A DNA stretch of 64,000 bases from NCBI GenBank assembly GCA_002989075.1, contig PSQN01000008.1, positions 248,001-312,000 on the forward strand. The letters run 5' to 3'. The translations under genes and the position numbers were made by a program. How positions within the stretch are numbered: the first letter of the stretch is position 1; every line of letters begins with the position of its first letter. Of the stretch, positions 11,403-22,878 are shown piece after piece. The DNA comes from Arthonia radiata (Eukaryota > Ascomycota > Arthoniomycetes > Arthoniales > Arthoniaceae). Below the pieces are notes generated by a model. The model was given only the letters and a program-made list of their open reading frames with translations, searched no databases and was not told where the DNA came from.

Positions 11403-12098
11403 ACTGCTGTGTACGGTCATGTCTCTAGCCAGCTGCACGAACAATAACCCATGTTTTGTAAAGTCCACGGTATGTGCTGTGTTCGTAAGTAACTGCTACC
11501 GAAAATTGCGCACTGAATGTCGCACCGCGCTGTCACGAAGCGTCAGACCAGCATCCGACGCTACGCCGCCAACCTGCATACCGCCCTCGTCGACGCGACT
11601 TCCATCTTTTCTACTTACTTCATCCTGGCTTCCGCCCGCCAAGAAGCCGCAGCTGTGCCTCAGCGTCTACGGGACGGTCTTGGAACCCACCAATGAGGCT
11701 CAACGCGCCTAAAGCAAGAACGACTGGCCAGTAGACACAATTAGGTACCCATGATTTTCCTGCCTCTATATATCTGCCATCTACTTGGGTGTTGGCCCAA
11801 AACGACGTCCTACTATTGGCTTTCCTGGCTACTTAAGCGCGCGCACGTGGTCTCTATGGAGGTCTCATGTCCTCCTCCTGCAGAAAATGAGTGAGGCACT
11901 GGCGGCACCATGAGCGAGGTCAAGGTAATGTTCGTCGACATGTCTATATAAATCAGACAACGCCTTCGAGCTACAGCAGAGAACATGTCCTGTTGCCCTT
12001 CCATTTTCCTACCATTTCCGTTGTTCACACCGGCGTTGCCTCTCCTATCGTCCTAGTATCCCTCTCTCCTTTCAGTCATTCGCTGTACCATCTTCGAC
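11403..12098. other. Intergenic region upstream of secreted-protein gene
   Basis: About 700 bp hold no supported gene. A Pro/Thr-rich frame at 11419-11712 has no splice partner or likeness. The right part is the promoter of the next gene. Confidence 0.5.
11943..11953 (+). promoter_or_regulatory. Candidate TATA box
   Basis: TCTATATAAAT lies about 150 bp upstream of the ATG at 12099 and is the best TATA-like element in this intergenic region. A tightly regulated, TATA-containing promoter would fit a secreted protein. The transcription start is not known. Confidence 0.45.
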
Positions 12099-14507
12099 AT
12101 GGGAGCCGGCCTCTCATCTGTTCTGCTAGTCCTGTTCTTTGTATATTCCGTGTGCGCAACCAACAACGCAGCACCAATTCCACAGCCTCCAAGTGTCCCG
12201 CCTCCCGGTCCTCCGCCATCCTTTTCGGTCAACGCCAGCAATCAGTTTCCAGATGGCAGTAAGTTGCAAATTCCATCATATTGCACTGTTGCTCTTCTGT
12301 GACCAAGAGAATCCTTGAGATTCAAGCATACTTTTCACTTGATGCAGAGGCTTTTGAGCTTCAAGCATGGTGTCCATACGTTCCTGATTCTCGTATCCAA
12401 AAGCCAAGTTGCTGGTCTTGCTGCGAAAGCACGACGCTCAATGACAGAAGGCTCTCTTGAACGCTGTGCCGACTGTGCCGCGCTAACCTCGATCTCAGGC
12501 TGGGCTTGTGTTATCGGCCGTGAAGCCTGGGCACCCGACCAGTGCCTCCCACATTGCGGTGATGAACGCGCAAACAAGACGATCGTCTGCAACGGGCTCA
12601 ACTACCCTGATGGCCCGAACAATGGCCAGCCCATCACGATGATCAGCGATGGGCAGTCGCGACATTTGGGACGCTGTCAGTGCGACGTACCATTACTTAC
12701 AGAGGTCTTCTATACCGTCGCCATACATTTGCCCGACATTGCTGCGATGTAAGTCCTCCAACCCCCATCTGTAGCTACTATAAGGGCTCACAGGTAGCAT
12801 ACAGCGGGTGCGATCTCCTCTTCAAGACATTTGATCTAGTTCTGCAGGCAGGACTGGACGCATTTCCACCTGGCAGGATACTCGACGTGGGAGCGCAGAC
12901 TGCTCTAACCGGCACTAGAGAGATTGCTGACAAGCTCATTGATGCGACCCAAGTTTCCAACACATTTGCTGCCTGGTTCGACAACCCTTGCCCTCGCAGC
13001 AACTACACGGACAAGATCGACCCTATCTTCGATGGTTTGATTGCAGCACTCGGCGGCAGAGGCATAATACCTGGTAAGGGTCGACCAGGGGGTGCCTTGC
13101 CAGGAGCCAAAGGGAAGCCCAGTGGCATGCCAAAAACTGGCGAACCACCGAAGCCCAGCGCAAAGCCAGATCCTAGTCAAGCTCCCAAAACTTCTGCGCC
13201 GCACTCCAAAGCTTCCAGCAAGTCTGAAGCAACATCAAGTACCCAACGAGCCTGTGGGCTGGGTAAGAGGGATGCAGCTGGTACTGGCACGTGGACTTCC
13301 TGTAACAACAAGGAGATCCACAGTACTATCGCCGTATCTGTTGATTTTGGGCCCAAAGAAACTACCATCACCAAACACTGCGACGCGAAGCTATACCCGC
13401 AAGCGTGTTATCACTATCAGTCAGTCCAGTCCAGATCGGACAGGTGGAAAGAGCTTACTTGCTCGGACTTTCAAGGTCAATCTACAGCAGCATGGTCAGT
13501 ACTAGAAACCTTTGCATTGAGCAGAATGTACTTCCCGACAGAAACGCTGTCACTGCAGTTTCACGCTGACGCATCGTGCTTAGGCAGCCTCGACCCAACC
13601 CTAACGCCGCCCCCCGGCGTCCAGCAGCGGCTCTATACGGTCGTCAGCACATTGCAGGATGGAGGGACCCAAAGTACCGAGCCTACCCAGGCGGTGCAGG
13701 TACTTGCCATGCCGACGAGTACCCTCCGCTGTACTGGTACAACAAGGACAGTCAAGAAATCCGGAACAATGAGCAGCTTATAAGATATCTGCCCGGGCCG
13801 CAAAATGAGGGCGCAGCTACATATTGGAGCAGCTTCTGTTGGAACAATGGACTGGCGCCTGATGGGCAGCCGCTTTCTGACAGCAAGATTAGAATCAAGG
13901 ATGTGAAAGGCAAGCCCGACCAGAAGATCGTCAAAGGCATCAGTAAGTCATGATGTCAGCTCATCACAAGCTAAAGTACTGATACCGGCTACAGCGCACA
14001 TTACCTCATCTGCTACAGTCAGTATTGACATTCGGTGAGTCTGCACCACCAATCTCGTCTGATCCCTGCTTCTGTCCGGGAATGGTTTGCTAGCAAGGGG
14101 CCCTCAAACCCCACGCCGGCTCCGAGAATCACTCAGCACATTTCTGCTAGAGCCTTTGACTATCATAATTGTGCTAATCTCAATTATCTAGGCCGGTCTT
14201 TACCTTCGCGTTTGACAAACCTCTTCCCAAAGACCTAGGTCTTGTCGACAATCTCTGTCAACCTATTGCGTTCGGACTCAAAGACCTCGGCTTCGTTCTG
14301 AGAACGGACGACCCGTGGTATGCCGACAACAATATGCAACCGCAGTACGAGTACAGAAAACGACCTGGTGAGTTTCCCGGCGTGCTTGACTATGCCGACA
14401 AGCATGTGCCACCAAAGAACTTCAACGTTCAAAGAGACCTCGGCATCCTGGAGCTCAATGACACCAGCAATCGCTTCAATCGCTTCAATCGCACCTTTGC
14501 TGCTTAG
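12099..14507 (+). CDS. Secreted Cys-rich protein, seven exons (unknown)
   Basis: Exons are 12099-12258, 12348-12392, 12448-12748, 12805-13494, 13584-13942, 13995-14034 and 14192-14507 (636 aa). Every junction is in phase, and the 14035-14191 intron carries GTGAGT and CTAAT signals. The start MGAGLSSVLLVLFFVYSVCA is a signal peptide. The N-terminal half is Cys-rich (ERCADCAALTSISGWACVIG, CLPHCGDE, GRCQCDVP). A Lys/Pro/Ser linker follows at about residues 260-320. The C-terminal half has CHADEYPPLYW, RYLPGPQNEGAATYW and RTDDPWYADNN, a pattern I associate with fungal secreted proteins carrying a DEYP segment resembling NucA/NucB nucleases; that link is from memory and unverified. It ends with a duplicated nine-base run (RFNRFNR). 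The likely location is extracellular. The function is unknown. Confidence 0.7.
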
Positions 14508-14605
14508 TTAGACCATATACATATAAATTCACTTGTAATGCAGATTGGTACGCTTTGGTTGGGACACGTCCATTTGCTTCAATAGTGCAAGGCATCTCTC
14601 CACGC

Positions 14606-15454
14606 TCATTCCTCAGGTTCCCACCCACCTCCAAACTCCGGGAATCTCTCCTCGTTCACATTCTTCATCGCTTCCATCGCCTCTTCCTTCCTGTACCCCT
14701 CACCAGGCCAGCCGTGCTCCCTCAAAATGCCCCGCACCGTCTCCAGCACCACCGTCTCCTCCTCATCCCACACCGTATACTCACTCGTCACCCTCCGCGA
14801 ACTCCACGGCACAATCCTCATCGCCCTAAACTCATTCTTTAACATCTCAAAAAATTCACATACTTCCCACGCCGGCTTCTCCCGCCAGCTCTTCTGGCTC
14901 TCGTCTTCACCCGGCGGAACGACGCTCAAAGGCGTGCTTCCGGGGAACGGGCAGCCTTCGGCAAAGTAAACGATCCCGCGCTTCGTGTCGATCAAGAGGC
15001 GCGGGGTATCCTGACCGCCGTACACGAGCCCAACAACATAGTCCGGCATCGACTCCGCGCGGGGTTCAGTCACGAGGCGGAGGTTCTCGCCGCCGTTGTG
15101 CGCGAAGTCGTCGATGATGTGCTGGGCTGAGTAGTCGACTGTCGTAGCTTCAGGCGCGATGTCGAAGCCGTCGTAGCGGTCGGCGAGGTAGGGGAGGTGC
15201 CTGAGGAGGTCGATGACGATGGCGGATTTGTTGAGAGGTGCGAAGGTTGAGGGGCTGATGGTGGGCCAGCCGTCTGGTGGTGGCTCTCGGAGTTTGGAAG
15301 CTGGAATGTGGAGCGTTGTGAGGAAAGTGTAATAGGAATGAATGGCGGCGACAGTGCTGTCGCGGGAGAAGCTGATGCGGTGCCATGCTATGTCGTTGTG
15401 TTCGTCGATCCAGTAGGGCCGTCCGCTCCCTGGAACAATACTAAGATTCTCCAT
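14606..15454 (-). CDS. Conserved fungal protein of unknown function
   Basis: A single-exon frame of 282 aa runs from the ATG at 15454. It is acidic and soluble-looking, rich in Trp and Pro, with no signal peptide or membrane span. Segments such as RPYWIDEHNDIAWHRISF, RLLIDTKRGIVYFAEGCPFP and WEVCEFFEMLKNEFRAMRIVP have the even composition and ordered hydrophobic pattern of a folded globular domain, which supports coding. I do not recognise a named family. It is convergent with the secreted-protein gene, 98 bp away. Confidence 0.75.
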   Translation of the reverse strand: MENLSIVPGSGRPYWIDEHNDIAWHRISFSRDSTVAAIHSYYTFLTTLHIPASKLREPPPDGWPTISPSTFAPLNKSAIVIDLLRHLPYLADRYDGFDIAPEATTVDYSAQHIIDDFAHNGGENLRLVTEPRAESMPDYVVGLVYGGQDTPRLLIDTKRGIVYFAEGCPFPGSTPLSVVPPGEDESQKSWREKPAWEVCEFFEMLKNEFRAMRIVPWSSRRVTSEYTVWDEEETVVLETVRGILREHGWPGEGYRKEEAMEAMKNVNEERFPEFGGGWEPEE

Positions 15455-16677
15455 GCCCGCACTCTAGAATATCGATGGGTGATGTGAATGCAAGTTGAGG
15501 CAAAGCAAACGATCGAAGATACTATACTCCGCGCTTGTTGGCATGAGGCACAGCACGGCGCTTACATAGTCAGAGCCCCCGCTGATACACTCCATGGTTA
15601 GGAACGTCAGATAGGCTTTCGCACCAGAGTTCTCATAATCACCTCGCGTCTCCCAAGTCGCTGCTTTATAGACATTTCCAATATATACGGAAGAAGTTCT
15701 TGGCTTATACCAGATTGGCAACCATTCAGGTCCCTCAACCTCTATGTGCCATGTCGAAAGCGCAGACCCACTGCAGCATTGCCACGCTTAGATCGATGCT
15801 GGCGTGCACAACCCAGTTCTATTTCACCAAGTCTCAATCCGCGCACATGCGAAACGAGAGAAAGATGCTGAGCATCTCAGCCGCATGTTTCGTCCCTTTA
15901 ATACGGGTGCGCATGACTCGCAGGCCGCGCTAGTCGTGCTGGTTCCGCGGTTGAGCAGTTCCGCGATCTGTGAACCAGACTACTGGGATCCCAAAAGCCT
16001 TCTATGCGCAATATCGCAAGGGGGCCGTGACTGCGTCGTTGCTCGGACGAAAATCACCGCCTACGCGTAAACAAACGAATACTCTCACAACCAGATCGGA
16101 GGTGATACTCGGCTTCATCCAATCGCAAATCGCGGAGCGCTATAAACCCCGCGGTCGATCACGGAAGCAGTAGCAGTCGCTCGCCGCAAACAGTCAAGCG
16201 TGCCAATGCCATCAGTTCGTAGGATTCCGCTTCTGAAGCATCCAACGAAGTCTTTGGCGAGTCGACTCATTCTGTAGCGGTGCTGCGAATGCGAGATTAC
16301 TAAACTGCCATGCCGTTGGCATGCAACAATAATGTGCTGACAATGCTGGCGCGTGCTTTGGGCGGGCGATAGTAGTGACTGCGCCTGGCCAGTTATGGGC
16401 AATTACGGCTCGAAGCATGGACTCGAGATGGCTCGCAAATTGTCCTTGGAGCAAATGTGTAGAAAAAGAGCAGCTCCACTCTTCTGCATTGTTTACAGTC
16501 TCTATAATGCTGTATCTTGAATAACAAATCACCTTCTTTGCATACCATTGTCACAAAGAGGAAACTCGGCAACCGATTTAACGCCGCAAGCGAGAGGTCA
16601 GGCAAAGAACCGCTACCTCCGACACATCCCCGCTTTCGGACAGCCTCAAAGCTGGGAAGCTATCCCTCTTCTCCACG
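15455..16677. other. Intergenic region, no gene seen
   Basis: About 1.2 kb lie between the divergent starts of the unknown gene and the MFS transporter. Short frames on both strands lack support. The region presumably holds both promoters. Confidence 0.5.
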
Positions 16678-18402
16678 ATGCTCGTCACACTAGCTGCAGA
16701 GGATGGTGACTCCTCCACGACTGCACTCGTCTTCAAGAAAATGGACAAGGATGTCGAGAAACAAGACGAGTACTCCTCGCCAAGCTCAGGCGACGCCTCG
16801 CCAAGAGCCTCCATCCCCTCCGGAGATGCGCGACCAGAGGAGAAGTCTTCAACACAAGCAAAGGCACCCTTAGAACACAAACCATCCGATTCTAATATCA
16901 TAGATTGGAATGGACCCGATGACCCGGAGAACCCTCTCAATTGGCCGCAAGGCAAGCGCATGGGCGCCATCACCATTGCTAGTACAATCACTTTCATCAC
17001 ACCACTCGCCTCGTCCATCTTCGCACCTGGCGTTCCTCTGTTGATGCGCGAATTTGGGTCCAGCAACACTCTCCTGGCCAGCTTTGTCGTCTCCGTGTAT
17101 CTCCTCGGATTCGTATTTGGACCGCTACTCGTTGCTCCTGCTTCTGAGATCTATGGACGGTTACCCGTTTATCACATTGGAAACGTCGTCTTCTTCGCCT
17201 TCTCTATCGCGTGCGCGGTTTCTACTGATCTGCCAACCTTTTGTGTCTTCCGCTTCATCCAGGGCACTGCGGGTGCTGTCCCACTGACTAATGGCGGCGC
17301 AACCATCGCAGACGTTATTCCGCCTGCCAAGCGAGGGAAATTCCTCGCAATCTGGGCGCTTGGCCCGCTCATGGGACCAGGTAGGTGACAATCAGATGAG
17401 GTATACTTTGAGAGTAGCTCGGAGGGCTGACAAAAACGACAGTACTCGGCCCGATCATAGGCGGTTTCCTATCGGAGACAAAGGGCTGGCGCTGGACTTT
17501 CTGGCTTCTCGCCATCATCAGTGGCGCTCTCACGATTGCGGCCTTCTTCCTCATGCGCGAGACCTACGCACCGGTGCTGTTGGAGCGTAAGACCAAGCGT
17601 CTTCGCAAGGAAACCGGCAACAACGAGCTCAAGTCCAAGCTAGACACTGGGCTGAAGTATCGACAATTCTTTCTACGTGCCATCATCCGACCTTCAAAGC
17701 TACTCACACTCTCCCCTATTGTTTTCCTGTTATCACTCAATATGTCCATTGCTTTCGGCTACCTCTATCTACTTTTCACAACTTTCACATACGTCTTTGA
17801 GGGGCAGTACCATTTCAATGCCGGCGAATCTGGCCTCGCCTATCTCGGACTGGGTCTGGGAATGATTCTGGGTCTACCAATCTTCGGCAAGACGTCCGAT
17901 GCCATGGTCAAGACACGGACTGCGAAGAACAACGGGGTCTCCAAGCCTGAATTTCGATTGCCTGCTCTCGGTGAGTCACAACTGCATCTATTCATTGTTT
18001 ATCCTAGCAGGCTGCTAACACTTTACAGTCCTCGGACCTCCACTGATCGGAATCGGGCTGTTCGGTTACGGCTGGACAGCACAAGCAAAAGTACACTGGA
18101 TCGCACCCATCATAATGTGCTTTCCCATCGGCCTTGGTCAGATCGCCACATTCATGCCCACACAGACATACCTCATCGACGCCTTTGGCCGCTATGCCGC
18201 GTCAGCGATCGCAGCGGCGACGATTCTACGATGCCTCTTTGGCGCGCTACTTCCGCTTGCTGGCCAGCCCATGTACGATGCGCTCGGCTACGGCTGGGGT
18301 AACAGCCTGCTGGGCTTCATTTCATTTGCGATGATGCCAGTGCCGCTGCTGTTCCTACGATATGGCGAGCAGATACGGACGAGGTTCGCGCTGGAATTAT
18401 GA
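16678..18402 (+). CDS. MFS transporter, DHA1 drug:H+ antiporter type
   Basis: Exons are 16678-17380, 17443-17970 and 18029-18402, giving 534 aa. Both introns (62 and 58 bp) interrupt after a G and restore MGP|VLGPIIGGFLSETKGW and PAL|VLGPPLIGIGLFGYG. A Ser/Glu-rich cytosolic tail of about 75 residues leads to the DHA1 hallmark DWNGPDDPENPLNWP, then about twelve hydrophobic spans. Motif A-like ASEIYGRLPVYHIGN follows span 2, and motif C-like GPLMGPVLGPIIGGF lies in span 5. Family members (yeast Flr1/Tpo/Qdr relatives) expel drugs, polyamines or secondary metabolites at the plasma membrane. A second ATG at 16741 is an alternative start that leaves the membrane domain intact. The substrate cannot be inferred. 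Confidence 0.92.
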
Positions 18403-18911
18403 TGACTGAAACGATGCATAGCGACGGCGTTGGAAATCAAAGAAGAAGTGTATTTAATTGAATACCAAAGCAACGCGTCTTGTGTGCGACACATTTCGAG
18501 GGTGGCCGCCAAACATATACGCACATCAAGTATCATCTAGATCGACTTCGCTACCCTTAAGAAATGCAACAACTTCAGGTCGCTGTTCTCATCATCTGGT
18601 TCTATTTTAAGCAGCAGCCGAATGCGGCAAGTACAAGCGGTTTGCTGCAGAGTCTTGGTGCCTGATAAGTTGGGCAGAGATGACTTCACAAACGTGTCAC
18701 AAGCCAACCCAGCCCACGTGAAAGCCGTTCTCCCTTCGGCCATTATTTTGCGCTCCCCACAACTTAACGCACTGTCACATCCTCATCTCGCTCGGACCCC
18801 ATCCTCTTCTTGTAATACACTTTCCCACTGCTACCGAGACACATACACACACTCAGATATCACGCCAACTACTGCATACTGTCGCGTTTGCCCACCCCAC
18901 CCACCGCGATC
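18403..18911. other. Intergenic region, HCR1 promoter
   Basis: About 510 bp between MFS and HCR1. The last 100 bp are C/T/A-rich (repeated CACAC, CCCAC), typical of fungal 5' leaders. No gene is seen. Confidence 0.5.
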
Positions 18912-20006
18912 ATGGCTCCTGAAGCCAAGAGAGACAACTGGGGTGAGTCCTTACGCCCAAGGCCATCATTCTCAATACCACATGCTGACAGCACACTCGC
19001 ACAGACGACTCCGATGAGGAGAGCACACCGCCTTCCTCCCCGCCGCCCGCTGCGACGCGATCAAAGAAGTTTGATGACGAGGAGGACGATAGCGATGTAC
19101 GTGAACGCACATTAATGTCGCCACGGACGTGATGTCTACTCCAATGTCCCTTTCCGATGCACACAGATCTCCTACGATGACATCCATTTTGGCGCACCCA
19201 GCCTTGTCACTAACACCGTACCCACAGGTCCTCGACTCCTGGGACGCCGAAGAAGACAGCGACGTCGAGCGCGAAAAAGCCAAACAAGCCGCCGAAGCCA
19301 AAGCCAAAGCCGACGCGCAAGCGGCCGCGAACAAGAAACCAAAATCCCAGCGCATCGAAGAACACCGCATGGCGAACATGAAGAAGCGGCAGGAAGACGA
19401 GGAGGACTCTGAGGACGAGAGCGAAGACGAAGCTGAGAAGCGTGACCGCCTGCGACGCGCGGAGAAGGAGGCCGATCTGAAGAACGCGGAAGATTTGTTT
19501 GGTGGAATGGGTGTGAATGATGATGCAAAATCGAAGGGCGCGGATAGGAAGAAGACGACCATACAGATCGATCCGAAGAACCCAGGGAGTACGATCGATT
19601 TGAGCACGCTGAAGATCTTCCAGCCGACGAAGCGCGAGGAGTTCCTCGATTTACGAGAGGTAGTTGCGCCGCTCATTGCCGCGAACAGCCAGAAGGCGCC
19701 GTACGCCATGTTCGCGGTGGAGTTTGCGAAGATGATCGCGAAGGACCTGCCGAGCGAGCAGATTAAGAAGATTGCGTCAGGCTTAACGACACTGAGTAAT
19801 GAGAAGATGAAGGAGGAGAAGGCGGCGGACAAGACGGGGAAGAAGAGTAAGGCCGCCAAGCAGAAGTCGACGTTGAACGCCACGAGGGATACGGTGGGAA
19901 GGGCGGATACGAGGGCGTATGACGAGGACGGATTGGCTGAGTGAGTAATTCTGCCTTTGGAGTGCTAGTATACAGGCTAACGGTGTGCAGTGATGATTTT
20001 ATGTGA
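18912..20006 (+). CDS. HCR1: Translation initiation factor eIF3 subunit j
   Basis: Exons are 18912-18942, 19005-19096, 19228-19940 and 19991-20006, giving 283 aa. Three introns (62, 131 and 50 bp) are in phase, and the last exon adds only the tail DDDFM followed by TGA; an acidic DDDFM end is an eIF3j feature. The start is MAPEAKRDNWD, then an acidic segment containing VLDSWDAEED, a Lys/Glu-rich coiled coil, and the conserved block STLKIFQPTKREEFLDLREV with FAKMIAKDLPSEQIKKIASG. eIF3j/Hcr1 binds the 40S decoding centre, helps load eIF3 and mRNA, and in yeast also acts in 20S pre-rRNA processing and termination. The very short first and last exons would be easy to miss. Confidence 0.95.
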
Positions 20007-20475
20007 AGAAGCTAACGAGTTACTCTCCCTTTCGAATCACACGCACACCACGCCAAGCTCAACTGGAAGAAACGCAACTAGATCGCGCGCAACATATGAT
20101 GACGCCTCCGTACATGCTGTCCCCGACCCTCATCAAGACGAAGGCGCCATCGTTCGCAATGACAGCGGCGCCGTGATCAGACGAAGACGAGGTTGTCCGC
20201 ACGGGCGAACGACAGCCACCGACGCAATATTCCAGTCGCTGCGCCTCACCCCCTCACCACAAATTGTCCCGCATGTTTACTGAAGATTCCTCAGAATGAC
20301 ATTGTTTCAGCGCGTATGTTTAGGTAGCATTGGAGCACGAGAATAGTTAGAGCAACGAATGCATTTGGTTCGCAAGATCCCCACCAAACCTATCTTATAC
20401 CCTCGCCCTTCCACGCCTCCCCTAATACCCTCCGCCTTTTCCCCAACAACAAATCCCAAACCCTCACTCCCCTCC
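20007..20475. other. Convergent 3' intergenic region
   Basis: About 470 bp between the ends of HCR1 and the GT8 gene. Frames here (19990-20283 and 20359 onward) are tails or shadows. No repeat or RNA gene is seen. Confidence 0.5.
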
Positions 20476-21870
20476 TTACCCATCCTTCACCGCCCGACTC
20501 CTCCCCTCCTCCATCCCCCTCCAAAACCCCACCATCTCCGCCCTGACCCCCTCCCACAAACTCCGGAGCGTCTCATCCTCCCCCGTACTCCCATCGTCCT
20601 CCGCGCCCACCCAAAACTTCCCATGAAAGCTCCGCACCCCCGCCTCCAAATCCCGCACACTCGGCCAATCGATGTTCCACCGCCAGTCCAGGCGTCGCCA
20701 CGGCATGCGTCCCCCAGCCCTATGCGCGAAGTTGAGTAAATCCTGTTCCGGAAAGGCCGGGGCGAAGAGCTGGAGGGAGGGGTGCGAGAGTAGGGAGGTG
20801 TAGTATTGGAAGAGTGTTTTGGAGGGGCGGAGGAGGAAGAAGCCTGCGTTGAGGTATGTGGAGGAGGGGGTGGAGAGGTGGGTTTGGGGGAGGTTTGATG
20901 GGGAAGAAGGGGAGGTGGAGAGGGAGAGACTGAGGTTGATGGGGGCGAGGTGCGGGGTAGGTGGGAGTTCGTGGTCCCGGCCCCAGGTGTCGGGTTTGCC
21001 TGCGAAGAGGTATGTGCTGGGGAGGATGAACGCGTCTGTGTTTGCGGCGTCTGTTTCCTCGGAGGCATTGGTGTCTGACCCTTCGACGCGGACTGCAAGC
21101 CCACCGTGGTCGTCCTGCTCACCTGTGCTCGTCGCCATGAGCTGCGCGGCTGGGTCGTCGAACACCCCGTCGATGGTCCGCAAGACGAGCGTATCCGCAT
21201 CCACGAAACACACCATCTCCCACCCCTCCAGCTCCCACAGCCGCAGTTTCGCGAGGACGGCCGCCCATCGCTCGTCCGATAGGCCCTGCATGATCCACTT
21301 GTTCGCTATCGGCTGCACTTCCACCAGTCTTGCTCCATCTTTCGCCAGCCGGTTCAGCTGCCAGCCCGGCACGCTGGGCGTGTGCAGCACCAATACGGGG
21401 ATGGTGTGGTTCCGATGGGAGGCGGAGCGCGGAGAGTGGAGGAGGGAGTAGAGGAGGACGCGCACGGAGAGGAAGTAGGATGTGCCTTCGCTGTCTTCGC
21501 CGTCGGTGTAGTAGGATACTTCGGGGAAGTCGGATGGGTCGTCGGTGGTGGAGGAGGGGGAGAGGTTCTCGGCGGCTTCCGCGGCGGCCAGTCGGGCCGC
21601 GTCCAGGTCGTCCGGGGAGGAGAGGAGGGAGGAGACGTAGGCGGCTTCGACGTCTTGGGGACCGGTGAGGAAGGTGGCGAAGGCGTAGCGGGGTTGGTTT
21701 TCGTTGGCAGGGGTGGAGGTGGTGAGTGGTTTCTGGGAGCGCGGTGGGAGGGTTGGAATAAGGGAAGAGAGCCGTGGGGAGGAGCGGGAGTGGTGGTGGA
21801 GAGCGAGTGAGAGGAAGAGGGAGGTGAGGAAGGCGGTTGTGCAGAGGAGGATGAGGCGGCGATTTGGCAT
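20476..21870 (-). CDS. GT8-family glycosyltransferase, type II membrane protein
   Basis: Single exon, 464 aa. A short cytosolic tail (MPNRRLI) and a signal-anchor (LLCTTAFLTSLFLSLAL) are followed by a Ser/Pro stem, so a Golgi or secretory location is likely. The catalytic domain has RYAFATFLTG, the metal-binding DxD as FVDADTLVLR (DAD at residues 224-226), STYLNAGFFLLRPS and FPEQDLLNFAH, and ends with FHGKFW. These are the order and spacing of GT8 glycogenin/GNT1-like retaining transferases that use UDP-sugars. A Ser/Thr-rich insert lies between the DxD and YLNAGFF. The acceptor is unknown; a GNT1-like GlcNAc or glucose transferase is plausible. Confidence 0.88.
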   Translation of the reverse strand: MPNRRLILLCTTAFLTSLFLSLALHHHSRSSPRLSSLIPTLPPRSQKPLTTSTPANENQPRYAFATFLTGPQDVEAAYVSSLLSSPDDLDAARLAAAEAAENLSPSSTTDDPSDFPEVSYYTDGEDSEGTSYFLSVRVLLYSLLHSPRSASHRNHTIPVLVLHTPSVPGWQLNRLAKDGARLVEVQPIANKWIMQGLSDERWAAVLAKLRLWELEGWEMVCFVDADTLVLRTIDGVFDDPAAQLMATSTGEQDDHGGLAVRVEGSDTNASEETDAANTDAFILPSTYLFAGKPDTWGRDHELPPTPHLAPINLSLSLSTSPSSPSNLPQTHLSTPSSTYLNAGFFLLRPSKTLFQYYTSLLSHPSLQLFAPAFPEQDLLNFAHRAGGRMPWRRLDWRWNIDWPSVRDLEAGVRSFHGKFWVGAEDDGSTGEDETLRSLWEGVRAEMVGFWRGMEEGRSRAVKDG

Positions 21871-22194
21871 CTTGATGGTTTTGAGTGTGCGTCTTGATGA
21901 GTGACTCGGCTCGAGCCTGCAAGTTGATCCAACTGATAGAGGAGTGATTTGAGGTTGACGCGCATGCTTGGCGCGACGCGCATAGTGGACGCAAGGGATG
22001 GTTGATGGCCACCATCCTGCTGTTTCGTAAGGATAGCTGCAGACTCCAGCAAGCTTTCCTTGGATCGTGCCCGGGCAGACTGGCTGAAATTGAGGCCCGA
22101 GCCTCTGAGTTGAAACACATCCCGTACTAAGTCAAAAGGCATGGATGTCAATCGAGGTGTAATAGGTCTTTAGGCCTAGGACTGGCTTCTCACC
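21871..22194. promoter_or_regulatory. GT8 upstream / HCNGP downstream region
   Basis: About 320 bp upstream of the GT8 start and downstream of the HCNGP-like gene on the same strand. Overlapping minus frames across this stretch (to 22151) are shadows of GT8 extended into noncoding DNA. Confidence 0.4.
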
Positions 22195-22878
22195 CTATTC
22201 ACGCGCTCGCTTACTTCCGGCGACTTGCGTTGGCTTCGTGAAGTCGACCTTCTCTCGCCCCTTCTTGGAAGCTTCCTCCTTCTTCCGCCGCTCAGCCTCC
22301 AAGCTCTCCGCAAACTGACTCTCATGAAATCCATCTGGTCCACCTACCTGCAAATGCGGCGGCAAAGCACTGGCATAGCTCTCCTTCTCACCTACACCTG
22401 CGAAATCTAACAGATTACTGAACATACTTGGATTGCGCAGCGCAGGTTTTGATGCCAGCGTCTCATTGAGATGAACGCCTTGCGCTTTGAGATCTAGGAA
22501 GCGTTGGACTTTGGCCGTCGTGGCGGGATCTGGCGAGCCCGGTGGTGATGGCGGGATTGCAATGTGCGGCACAGGAGGCAGAGACAAGTTCTGCATCGTA
22601 CGACGACTTGAAATCTCTGGGCTTTCTTCGCGAGATGGGGCGTCGGTGGAGGGCCCTGGTGATGCTGGTGCTGGCGCTGGGCCTGCGGATGGTCCTTGTG
22701 CTGGACCTTGGACGTTCCTTGCGGACGTCCTGCTCTCGGTACCGTTGGGAGCAGATTGCGTAGTTGTACCAATATTGCGAGATGCATCGACAACTCGTGC
22801 TCCGTTCACCTGTAGACTCGCTTTTTGTGGCTGCGTTTCTTCATCATCGCTGTCCTCGTAAGCGACGAGGCCTTGCAT
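22195..22878 (-). CDS. HCNGP / SAP30BP-like nuclear factor
   Basis: Single exon, 227 aa, opening with the typical MQGLVAYEDSDDEE acidic start. A Ser/Pro/Ala-rich linker (about residues 30-105) leads to the family core PPSPPGSPDPATTAKVQRFL, then DLKAQGVHLNETLASKPALR and NPSMFSNLLDFAGV. The C-terminus is basic and ends with VAGSKRARE. Family knowledge: human SAP30BP (HCNGP) is nuclear, linked to transcriptional repression and to splicing of short introns through RBM17. In fungi the same domain occurs in short proteins like this one. A nuclear role in splicing or transcription is inferred from the domain alone. Confidence 0.88.
   Translation of the reverse strand: MQGLVAYEDSDDEETQPQKASLQVNGARVVDASRNIGTTTQSAPNGTESRTSARNVQGPAQGPSAGPAPAPASPGPSTDAPSREESPEISSRRTMQNLSLPPVPHIAIPPSPPGSPDPATTAKVQRFLDLKAQGVHLNETLASKPALRNPSMFSNLLDFAGVGEKESYASALPPHLQVGGPDGFHESQFAESLEAERRKKEEASKKGREKVDFTKPTQVAGSKRARE

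Noticed and set aside
21119-22151. Long minus-strand frames (333 and 265 aa) overlapping the GT8 gene
   Set aside because: They are Pro/Arg/Ser-rich out-of-frame readings of GT8 extended into its upstream region; only the GT8 frame has motifs and a signal-anchor.
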